This document shows, piece by piece, positions 39,901-48,907 of a DNA stretch of 64,000 bases. The position numbers and the translations under genes were made by a program. The DNA is from Daphnia pulex. Lineage: Eukaryota; Arthropoda; Branchiopoda; Diplostraca; Daphniidae. The notes under the pieces were generated by a model. That model was not told where the DNA came from and ran no database searches. It worked only from the letters and a program-made list of their open reading frames with translations. The stretch spans positions 8,407,482 to 8,471,481 of the forward strand of contig NC_060028.1 in NCBI RefSeq assembly GCF_021134715.1, read 5' to 3'. Position 1 is the first letter of the stretch. Every line of letters begins with the position of its first letter.

Positions 39901-42900
39901 GAAGCAGAAGAAAAATCTTCGCTCAATGATGCTATGGCAACAAAAATTCATTCAGTCATTTCACAACAACTTCTTCCTGAACTGAATGCCATTCTCACCG
40001 CACGTTCAACTCGAGAGAAGCAACACAAGACTGTTAAGGATCACTACCCAGAGGATGATGAAATCTTGCGAGTTCCGATTGCATTGGCCCTCGTTAATCT
40101 CCTAAAGAATCTTCCACCAGGAACGTTGGAACGTAGTTTGCCTGGGTATTAATTTATCACATTGTTTTTTAGAGCTCCAACTACTTACACTTTTATTTGA
40201 TAGAATGTTTTCAAAGGTTTGTACCTTCCTCAAATCACGCTGCAATAGTGTGCGTGAAACCGCCCGCGAAACTTTGATCGAGATGGTGATTTCCCTTGGC
40301 CCGGAATGCCTCAGTGCGCTCATGGATGCTGCCTATCCCATTCTTCAACGGGGATATCAAGTTCACGTTTATATTTTCACAATGCACGCTATACTGGCCA
40401 AGTTGGGTGAAATAGGCCAATTGAAAGCTGGATCTCTAGATGCAGTTGTATACCCACTAACAGAGGTAACTAGAAATTTTCTACGATTCATAATTGACTT
40501 TATTTTCCATTTTAAAAATTATTAAATATTGCAATCGTTTTCCGTTTTTACAGTTGTGTAAAAAAGAACTCTATGGTGACACGGCAGATGAAAAAGAAGT
40601 TGATAAGATTGTCAGCAAGCTTAAAGAAGCCAAAGGAGTGAAAGCCTTTAACACACTGCAGATCATTGCGAAGAACGTCTCTCAGTCATCTCTTTTGCGA
40701 TTGATTGTCCCTTTCAAAGACGTAAGTTAATTTGGGTTTCTAGTAAGTTTATTTTTTAAATTTATTTCATAGTAATAAAAAATTTGTATTCTTGCAGATC
40801 CTAGCTTCGACAAAGTCGTTGAAAATGACCAAAAAGGTCGAGGAATGCCTTCACAATGTTGCCTTAGGCCTTGCTGCTAATTCCGGGCTGTCGATTGAGC
40901 CATTGCTAATTTTTATTCATGGTGTGATTTCATTGTCTATCCCGGAGTTGAGACTCCCAGTCCAACGTGTGCAACAAGATCCAAATATGACGGCTTCGGG
41001 TCGACCTATGAGAACAGATTCACTAGTACTTGCTCCTGTTCCTAAAAGAAAAGTTGCTGCTGCGGCGCTTCCGTCCGTCACTGGAGCGTCAAAGTCTGCT
41101 TACATAATCAACAGCCACATTGTGATTGAATTCGGCCTTCTCATCTTCAGTCTCATCTTGAAACGCGAAAAATGCCATGAAAACGCCAGCACCAAAGTCA
41201 TCCCCATGCTTGACCCCATTGTGCCAATAGTCTACAATAACCTAAATGACCCTCATTCCAAGGTGATTCATTGAACAAATAATTATCAAAACATATTTAA
41301 CTTTTGTCTTAATTGTGTTGACAGCTGGTGGCGTTATCTTTGAGATGTATTTGCACTTTGCTCCGGATACCACTACCTAGCATAAATGAATATGCGCCCA
41401 AGATGTCTACATCTATTTTTGGTCTTCTACATAGGTATGCTGGTAGCACAGCAGGTGAAAATTTAGAAATGGTGCAAACCGCGTTCAAGGTAAAAATTAC
41501 GTATTCTCTAGTATTAGTTTTCTTGAGAAAAATCCACAAATTCAGGCGATCAAGCTCGCTAAGAAGCTTTATCGCTGGCAAGAGTGGGAAATTAAAATAG
41601 CAGATTGCATTTTGTGTATGAGTCGAAAGCCATTTTGGCTCGATTTACGTCAAATGTTCGGCAACATAGTTTTTATTATTTTTATTTATCGGACTACCAT
41701 CTGTTGCCCTTTTTAACAAAACATTGTGATTTGTTTTAGGCGATTTCCATCTTGGTTCGACACGTTACAAGCCACAGCATTGATACAGATCAGTTGAGAG
41801 TTTTACTGGTGTATTGTGAACAGGCCTTGTTCGACCCCAAACAGCAGTCGATTGCGTTTGGTATGTTGAAGGCAATTGTGAAGAGGAAAATGACTCTAGA
41901 AGAATTGCCTGATGTGATGTTACGAGTCGCGGAGCTTAGCGTCAAAGCCGAAGCCGTACCCGTCCGTGTACAAAGTCGAAAAGTACGTGTTTGAATAAGT
42001 TTTTATTAATGTTGGGTGATCCACGAATTCAGGCGATTACGTTCGCTAAGAAACGTAATCGCTGGCAAGAGTGGTAAATTGTAATGACAAACTGAAGTGT
42101 ATTTTTGGGGAAAATTCTTTTTTGAGTTTAACCTGCGTCCGTGTTTGCCGACATAACCTTCAAATTTTAATATCGCCTTTATCGTTGTTAGGTTGTTTTG
42201 CAGTACATGGTTGACTATCCACTTGGAAAAAAGTTGATGCGTTATGTGGAGTTCTTCCTCAAACAACTAGACTACGAAAAAGAATCTGGAAGATTATCTG
42301 CCATTGAGTTCCTGGTCTCCGTCTTCAATTCTTTCCCGAAAAATTTTCTCAGTCAACAAAGCACATTCTTTTTGGTCACCATGAGTCCATACTTGATAAA
42401 CGAAACCTCATCCAGTTGTGTTAAAGCTGTGGCTGCTGCAATCAGGATTCTGATTGAGAGGCTTAATACTCCCACTGCAACCACGCTCTTCGAGGTATTT
42501 ATCGCTCTTTTTTATCTATTGAGAAATTTCTTATAATCTAAACTTATTTTTAGATTTGCCTTGCTTGGCTAAGAGGTCAAAACACTTCGCACAAACGCTT
42601 AGCCGTTCAGCTTTGTGGTATATTTGTGGCAGCTGAAAAGTCTGGCTTTGAATTCCGCATGAAAGAGATCCTACCGGAAATAGTTAAACTGTTGGATCAA
42701 ACCCACAGCGATTCTGATGGTCGGGAAGATCGTGAATCTGACCTGCTACTCATCCAGACGCTTTACACAATTATCAAAATGACTCAACATTGCGCTGCCG
42801 GCTTCCAAAGTGAAGACAACAAAGATTTTTCAGAACCAATATGGGAAAAGATCATTCACCATTTATCGCATCCTCATTTTTGGATCCGCACGCTGAGCTC

Positions 42901-43847
42901 CAGACTCGTAGGCACTTTACTCGGATGGCATAAGCCTGAAGAATTAGCCGCATACGTAGTGAAACCTTCTGAAGAAGTGACTCGTAGTTATTTTTTCTGT
43001 GGCGAAATATCCAAACGACTTCGATCACTTGCAAGAGATTTAGTTATGCAACTGCAGTCCGAGATGCTAGACAATCAGTTGGCAGATCAAGTCATCAAGA
43101 ACTTGGTGTTTATCGGCAAAGTTGCAAACCGCATTCCAGTATCGGAAGAATCCGAAGAAGAATCCAAGATCAAGGCTCCAACGCTTGCTTGGTTGACCGG
43201 TAAATTGAGACGAGAAGTTAACGCTGAAGTTGTTCTTCATCCCAAAACACCTACCAAGGTAACATTTCTTACTACTTCTTACTAAGAATGCTAGTGTATA
43301 CAAGAGTTGGTATACATACCTTATTGGTTAAATCTTGACTGTTTTCAGCGTCTTGCCGTGTTCAAATGGATGGCGGCTGTAGCTGTGGACTTGAATCAAG
43401 TTGCTGGAAAAGAAGGACTTGAGACGGTCTTAAAGTTTTTCGTTTCGCCACTTACGCGCGACATCAACGACGATGGATCCCCTAAGGAAGTCAAGGACTT
43501 AGCGCATGAAGTTTCAGAGCTTATAAAAGGTACAATAATTTCTTGTTTGTTAAACTTTAAATTTTAATAACCATTGCATTTAATTGATTCAATTTTAAGG
43601 ATTGGTTGGTACGGAAATGTATAGTGAAGCCGTGGTGGCTGCTAACAAAGTTTTGGCTGTTCGCCGAAGAGATAGGCAGGCAGTCCGCAAGGCGGATAGC
43701 GTGATTCGTCCCGAGAAGGCGGCTCAATTGCGCATCAAGAAGCATTTTGCCAAGAGGGTTGCAAAGAAAGTCAAGATTGCTAGACTGAAGGGTGTCAAAC
43801 CTAAACTAAAGAATTTGGCGATGAGAAAAATGACCATAAAAAAATAA
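33971..43847 (+). CDS. UTP20: UTP20 (DRIM), small-subunit processome component
   Basis: Eighteen coding exons: 33971-34018, 34158-34441, 34504-35062, 35124-36146, 36213-37768, 37846-38418, 38496-38772, 39019-39335, 39396-40145, 40204-40465, 40554-40721, 40798-41262, 41325-41489, 41740-41982, 42192-42494, 42554-43258, 43349-43529 and 43600-43847. All phases match, giving 8127 nt and 2708 residues (the human protein is about 2785). The N terminus follows the family closely: MVKTKPTKHKEDNTFK, then FKTFAERL, then LVVAVAKDLQSDFYPKFP. Most of the length is helical HEAT-like repeat. An acidic Pro/Glu/Val-rich linker lies at about 1660-1720, and the tail is strongly basic (RIKKHFAKRVAKKVKIARLK), fitting nucleolar RNA contact. 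UTP20 acts with U3 snoRNP in early 18S rRNA processing. The start has a good context (A at -3, G at +4). Most introns are 57-88 bases; the three longest carry snoRNA-like sequences. Confidence 0.95.
38464..38488 (+). repeat. Poly-T tract in UTP20 intron 6
   Basis: A long T run forms the polypyrimidine tract ahead of the acceptor at 38494-38495. Confidence 0.85.
38809..38946 (+). ncRNA. Intronic H/ACA box snoRNA, copy A (UTP20 intron 7)
   Basis: The 5' hairpin has a lower stem ATCAC/GTGGT, a pocket GAAATTCAG on the left and TGGCATTA on the right, and an upper stem GCGGTCCC/GGGATCGC. An H box ATATTA (fits ANANNA) follows. The 3' hairpin is closed by GTTGC/GCAAC with an internal GGAA/TTCC stem, and an ACA lies at 38941-38943, giving an RNA of about 138 bases. 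The host intron (246 bases) is one of the three longest in UTP20. Because H/ACA RNAs guide pseudouridylation, an rRNA or snRNA target is expected; I have not assigned one. Confidence 0.7.
41529..41669 (+). ncRNA. Intronic H/ACA box snoRNA, copy B (UTP20 intron 13)
   Basis: The 5' hairpin has a lower stem CCAC/GTGG, a pocket AAATTCAG and TGGCAAGA, and an upper stem GCGATCAAGCT/AGCTTTATCGC (41546-41556 with 41565-41575, one mismatch) around loop CGCTAAGA. The H box ATAGCA is at 41597-41602. The 3' hairpin has a lower stem TTGC/GCAA and an upper stem TGAGTCG/CGATTTA plus AGCC/GGCT. The ACA box is at 41664-41666, three bases before the predicted end, as the class requires. This is the best of the three copies. 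Confidence 0.75.
42015..42156 (+). ncRNA. Intronic H/ACA-like snoRNA, copy C (UTP20 intron 14)
   Basis: The 5' hairpin is near-identical in plan to copy B: CCAC/GTGG, pocket GAATTCAG and TGGCAAGA, and the same loop CGCTAAGA. Its upper stem is a different but perfect pair, GCGATTACGTT/AACGTAATCGC. The 3' half is weaker: a lower stem CAAAC/GTTTG and an ACA at 42151-42153, but no perfect ANANNA H box. It could be a functional paralogue with a divergent 3' half or a decaying copy. Confidence 0.6.
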
Positions 43848-44379
43848 TGTTGCTTTCTTAGTTCCATTATTTTGCATTACAGGAATAATTTGACATCGTC
43901 GATTTGCAAAAGAAAAAAATGTTTTTGACTTTTGTTTCTCGTGTATAAATACTGACTTAATAAAAAAAATTTCCCCCTAGTTTTTTGGCGTTGGTGACGT
44001 TTTTACCAGCTTCTGTTCCACGTTTCCAGTAAGACAAATTCTATAATTTTTCATTCAGAAATTACAATATTTTTTAACTTTCTTTCAAATTCCTGTATAT
44101 ATCAAATCAGTATATTTATTCTTTGCTTTTTAATACTTGGTATACCCATGAGCAAATTTAAAATGTGAATGGACTTGTGGGGGTGCTTTTGCGCTGGCGT
44201 TAAACCCTGCGCAGGCGCATCGACAAGCGTAAAATCAATACTACTGTTCCCCCCCAGTTGCCGACGAGTGTAGTCGGCGGAATGGCTTGGCGATGTTCTT
44301 TAAATTGTATCGCCTGCCTTTCATTGCATTCTGTCTAAAGCAGGCCTTAGTTTAAATTTTCGGTGTGTAAAAGAAAAAC
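43848..44379. other. UTP20 to TMEM181 spacer with polyadenylation signal
   Basis: An AATAAA at 43959-43964 lies about 112 bases after the UTP20 stop and is its likely polyadenylation signal. The remainder should hold the TMEM181 promoter and 5' untranslated region. I see no TATA box at a suitable distance. Confidence 0.6.
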
Positions 44380-46814
44380 ATGAAAATGGATTCGGATCCT
44401 GATTTAAGTTTTTCCGTTTGGGGATCTTTTGGTAAAGCACGAAATCAAATGTCACAATTTTGTGACCTTTGCAGCGAATTCAGTCGATTCATTGCTCCAG
44501 CCTATCATCACGACCGATGCGAAAGGTATAGTGTATCAAAAACCTAAGGAATATTGTTCACATTTTTACAACCGTCTTTTTAGGTCCGTTCAAATGCGAT
44601 TGTATTCGATGCACAAACGAGAATTTGGATTGGTTTTCTTGGCCTTTTTTGCCTGTTTTGGCATGTGCGTTTTCATCGGTCTAGCAGGTAGGTCTAGCAA
44701 TACAGAAACGCAATCAACCAAAATCTTCCACCTTACTTTTAATTATTTTTAAATAGGTCCTCCCATCACGTCCACCACCAACCAGAGCATTTCTCAGGTC
44801 AATGGTCATCCCAACGGGAGCGATATGGCTACCGGACCGTACTATCTCGCCACCCCTTTGCTAACATCTTACCATCAACAGTTTTGGGTGATTGCTCAGA
44901 TCGTGACTGAAAATAAAGATGGTACTCTTGACTTCATTTTAATTCATTTTCCTGAATTGATTAATATAATTTTTTTTCCCAATTACGACGAATAGACGAA
45001 AGTTTCGAAAAAAAATTTCACGTGAGCATTGCAATGGACGGAATCATTGAAGACGATCAAGTTATCAAGATGGTCTCTAACGATCACACGCACAACCGGT
45101 ATCAAAATTTAATTTATTGGTAACAACACTAACTTATGCCATTTCTTCTTTTTTTTTTTTTTGTTTTGCTTGAAAGGACGAGGGATTTGCAATGTGAACG
45201 GCAAAACTGCAGTGAAATTCTAATTTTACACATGGGTTACTTTGACTACTCCCATTACGCCTTGACAATACGTTTTTACGGATTGGAGAGCATCCATAAC
45301 AGATACGTCATCAGAGATGTCATCTTTTTCGTGAGTGCTATTTCTGAAAACGAAACCATAATTATTGGTTGCTCGAGGGATGGCTCGGCCATCTCGACGG
45401 GCAACCGGAATTGGACGAAATCGGAGAGAATCCTTAGGGTCCCCCAGCTAACCAAAAATCTGTTTTATCTCGTCATGATTTCTTCAGTTTCGAAGCTACA
45501 ACCCGGCATTCACGCGTCTTGAAATTTGGTTCCGATTCGTTTTCTTGCTGAGCACATTCATAGTTACGGTGAGTAAAATTTTGTTTCCATAGAAAAAAAA
45601 TTCCTTTTTTTTAAACGCAGTTTTAATTTGTATTTTCAGTGCTGGTATTTTCTCTGCATGAAAAAATATTCGGTCGTCAATTGGTCCCTGGAACAGAAAT
45701 GGATGTCAGTTTTGATGCCGCTGCTTATTCTTTACAATGGTACTAATATTGTTAATATAGATATTTTATTTACTAATTATTCCCCATGCTTTTCATAGAT
45801 CCCTTATTCTCATTGAGCTTCTTGATCGATTCGTGGTTTCCAGGAGCTCTTGACGCCGTATTCCAAATTACCTTCATAAGTGCACTGCTCCTTTTTTGGC
45901 TATGTGTTTATCACGGACTTCGACAAAATGATCGGCGTTTAATCTTTTACCTACCGAAAATACTTCTTGTCGGTTCCATCTGGCTTTCAATGATTATAGT
46001 AGCTGTATGGCAAGAAATCGAAGAAGTCAACGACCCTACTTTCAGCTACAAACTAGATACGGAACATTTTTACGTAATCAAATTTGATTTCACAGTAAAA
46101 GGGATTTGTATTTCATTTCATTTTTTAAATATCCTATAGGGATTTAAGGTATTCCTCATTGTAGCCTCAGCCATATATCTGGCCTATTTGGTTTTGTTAA
46201 TGATCAAGGCATACAGTGAACTCAGATCGATGCCTTTCTTTGGTACCATAAATTTTTTTTTATAATTTTCGGCGATAAATCTGATCTTCTTTTTTCTACA
46301 GATATGCGATTGAAATTTTTGACTCTACTTGTGCTATTCGTGCTTAGCATCAGTATCTCGGTGACGTTTCTCCGCTACGGCATTGGTGTTCTTCAAGATA
46401 ATTTCATAGCTCAGCTCAGCACCAACTACCGCAATTCAAGCGAATTCCGTAATTTTTCTTTTCACAGAATAATCTGTATTTCGGTTCTTACGGAATTTCC
46501 GGGATTTTTTTTTTTTTCAGTGGCTCTGTACGGACTACTCAACTTTTACATCTACACAATGGCCTACGTTTATTCGCCGACAAGCAACGCAGTTTTAGGT
46601 ACAGCATAATTTCAACTTTCTTTATTCTGATGCTAGTAAAAGTATTTTAACTAAATACTTTTTTTTAAATATCGTAGAACATAGTGTCATGAAAGACAAT
46701 CCGGCCTTCTCTATGGTCAACGATAGCGACGAAGATGTTGTTTATGGATCGGATGACGACGGTCGGAAACCACTTACTATTAACCTTACTTCCAAAGATG
46801 ATGACAGTGATTAG
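44380..46814 (+). CDS. TMEM181: TMEM181-like multipass membrane protein
   Basis: Twelve exons: 44380-44525, 44584-44687, 44757-44921, 44996-45098, 45177-45330, 45488-45568, 45640-45739, 45799-46073, 46140-46242, 46302-46448, 46521-46598 and 46678-46814 (1593 nt, 530 residues, all phases consistent). The sequence follows vertebrate TMEM181 along its length: MRLYSMHKREF then a first membrane segment (about 64-83), a luminal or extracellular domain, and then segments around 237-260, 303-325, 335-356, 378-400, 415-436 and 461-478. Diagnostic strings are EQKWMSVL, LLFWLCVYHGLR, VLQDNFIAQLSTNY, ALYGLLNFYIYT and KDNPAFSMVNDSDEDVVYGSD near the acidic C terminus. The family belongs to the GPR180/Wntless-like multipass group; its role is poorly known, although human TMEM181 has been reported as a receptor-type surface protein. 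The first exon is read through 44432-44474 rather than spliced there, because that keeps an N-terminal match (CDLCSEFSRF). Confidence 0.93.
45367..45406 (+). ncRNA. Strong 40-base hairpin in TMEM181 intron 5
   Basis: Three stacked stems pair perfectly: GGTTGC (45367-45372) with GCAACC (45401-45406), TCGAG (45373-45377) with CTCGA (45393-45397), and ATGGC (45380-45384) with GCCAT (45388-45392). The loop is TCG, with small bulges. Sixteen pairs in 40 bases, GC-rich inside an AT-rich intron, is unusual. It is too short for a standard pre-miRNA and lacks snoRNA boxes. Its function is unknown. Confidence 0.5.
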
Positions 46815-47435
46815 AATTTAACATTTAAAGTATTTGAAGTTTTGATTTGACTTTTTTGAATTTGAATCAAGCTTGCAAATTACTTTGTCACAGGCTGTGA
46901 ATTCATCATTGTGAATTTTCAAGGTATGTTATTATATTTTCATACGCAATCTTGTTTTTCTTACCCGTTCATTAAGAATCGTAACGTACTGTCTCTTGGT
47001 CTTGGTTCACAGTACAGTATCATGTCAAATATAATGTACTATCTATCAGACTGAGAGTTTTTTTTAAGTACAGGGTACAAATTAGTACTTTGAACAATAT
47101 TTTTTTTTCTTATATTTCAAAACGACAGGTAGAGTAATTTTGATTTCTAAAATAATAAATTATTCTATCGTTGAATTAAAAGCTCACTTTCGTAGAAAGA
47201 AATTGAAATAGTGATCTTGCGTAACTAATGTAAATAAATGAACATATAAAGTAGGATAATTAACCCCATAATCAAGTAAATTTTCTTCATTATTTAGTGT
47301 ACAAATAAATGCAATTAGACTAAATACTTAAAACTACTGAAACAGAATCAAATGCAAAATGGCACCTCATAAGGTCTTTAACAACAAAAAAGGAGGGGTA
47401 AACACAAGCTGATAAATGCCAGCTACCTAATGAAT
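46815..47435. other. Convergent spacer between TMEM181 and GCLM
   Basis: An AT-rich stretch holds both 3' ends. I see no additional gene. Confidence 0.6.
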
Positions 47436-48333
47436 TCAATCAATATGGGTACTAATAACATATCCCTTGTTTTTTATGATCCCTCTGCAGCGCAAAAGTG
47501 TTTGATATCTTACAGTCCACAATACTTCTTCAAGGGATGGTACAATGTTCTTCAAAGTCTCAGTTGGTAGAATATTTTGAGGGTCATTGTGAGTTAGCAG
47601 TTGAATGTTGTTCTCCCTAGTAAAGGTCACCAATTCAGGTGGCACAACACAACAACTTTCCAAGTTTATCTGAATAGCCTCAGGTTTGATTCTTGCAGAA
47701 TTATGCAGCTCCACAAATCCTTGGGTGTCAACATCACTTACTCCTAATGAATGTGCTTTTTCTTGATCAAAGACATTCTCCATGGCATTCCACAAAGTTT
47801 CACTATCCTTCAAGTTGATCCCAGAAGGCCAAGAGATTAAAAATAGGTCCGCATAAGTTGCTCCAAGTTCTTGAAGAGCTAAATGGTTGAAACATGTGTT
47901 TTGAATGAGAAAAAAATTTATTTTAATTTAATATACCTGCATCTAAGGCAGTTTTCACATATTCTGGTTGAGGTGTGGAAAGAAATAGTTTGACCGTAAT
48001 TTTCTGTGAATTACGTTCCTCTGGATTTAGTAGGGATGACAACTCGGATGGAGCAAATATCTTGCAATTAAAATATCTGGTTTAGACTTCTGAAGATCAG
48101 ATCACAAATTAAAACAAATTACCTCATGACTTCCCTCAGCCAATGGTTTAGACAGTTGAATTTTCAAAGTATCATTAAGCTAGTAAGGAATAAAAATGTA
48201 AAAAAAGAAAGTATGTAATTTTATTTATTTGCTTGGTAATTCAAACCTCGTCAGCAGGTGTGTGGCCGGGTTTTCTTTTCAGATCTGGAAGCTGTAAAAT
48301 GTTACCCGTGTGAATGATCAATCCTTGTGTCAT
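47436..48333 (-). CDS. GCLM: Glutamate-cysteine ligase modifier subunit
   Basis: Four exons in transcript order: 48247-48333, 48123-48179, 47937-48060 and 47436-47878 (711 nt, 236 residues, phases matching). This subunit binds the catalytic ligase and lowers its feedback inhibition by glutathione, in the first step of glutathione synthesis in the cytosol. It has an aldo-keto-reductase-like fold. Family hallmarks are the start LIIHTGNIL (compare LHLQTGNLL in vertebrates), KITVKLFLS, LGVSDVD, INLESCCVVPPELVTF, IQLLTHNDP and CRGIIKNKGYVI. It is somewhat shorter than the human protein (274 residues), mainly before the conserved core. The start ATG was chosen because it is the first in frame ahead of the conserved N-terminal motif. 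The first intron has an atypical GTTTGA donor. The gene stands head-to-head with a plus-strand reading frame less than 100 bases away. Confidence 0.92.
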
Positions 48334-48416
48334 TTCAGTATTTAGACACTTGTCATCGGCAGAAGGATATAACAATTAACAAGTAACTGTGAAATTGTGA
48401 ATGTGTATACCAATCG

Positions 48417-48700
48417 GAACCGGCAGGAGATTCTACAGTGACTTTAGACGAACTAAGGGCGATTAATATAGTACACTTATCTGACAAGAGACAAGAGATC
48501 TACTTTCTAGAATCTTTTTATGGTAAACATTTGTATTTCTAATCATGACTTGACATTTATACTTAGTTTTTGAAGTATTTTATTTTGTAGACACTAGGTG
48601 GACAATTTGTCGAGCTCTATTGCGCAAGATTACTGTCAAATCCCTTCGTGAGTCCTTGTTTGATTTTCTAAAGATCGTGTACCGCACCTTCAGCAGTTAA
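48417..48700 (+). CDS. Unidentified two-exon reading frame, head-to-head with GCLM
   Basis: Two stretches, up to 48522 and 48591-48700, join in frame through a well-formed intron (ATG|GTAAAC donor, TTTTGTAG|ACAC acceptor). They give about 70 residues beginning EPAGDSTVTLDELRAIN and ending RESLFDFLKIVYRTFSS before TAA. The predicted peptide is helical and mixed-charge, with a hydrophobic C-terminal face (TRWTICRALLRKI). It looks like real protein, but I do not recognise it. The frame has no ATG; an in-frame stop lies at about 48390, so the start must come from an upstream exon. The splice entry could be the CAG at 48424-48426. Such an exon would overlap the GCLM 5' region on the opposite strand. 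Alternatively this is the stranded end of a decayed gene. Confidence 0.4.
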
Positions 48701-48907
48701 GCAAAATGATACAATGCCGAACTTAGGTAATTTTTTGAAATTAAGAAGAGGTATATTTCTCTCTGTCACATAGCTAAACCCAGTTTTTATTGTTTTTTTA
48801 ATAGATATTTTAACACGGTTAGACACTGCTGCTTTTTTACTATGCTAGTGCTAAGAAAAACATGGTAAATTATTAAATTTAAATATCATTTCTCATAAAT
48901 TGCCTGT

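Noticed and set aside
33971..43847. First reading as RRP12
   Set aside because: RRP12 is also a HEAT-repeat ribosome-assembly protein, but the N-terminal motifs, the length of about 2700 residues and the basic tail fit UTP20.
44432..44474. Possible 43-base intron near the TMEM181 start (GTAAAG to TTTGCAG)
   Set aside because: The frame is open through it, and reading through preserves similarity to the vertebrate N terminus just before MRLY.
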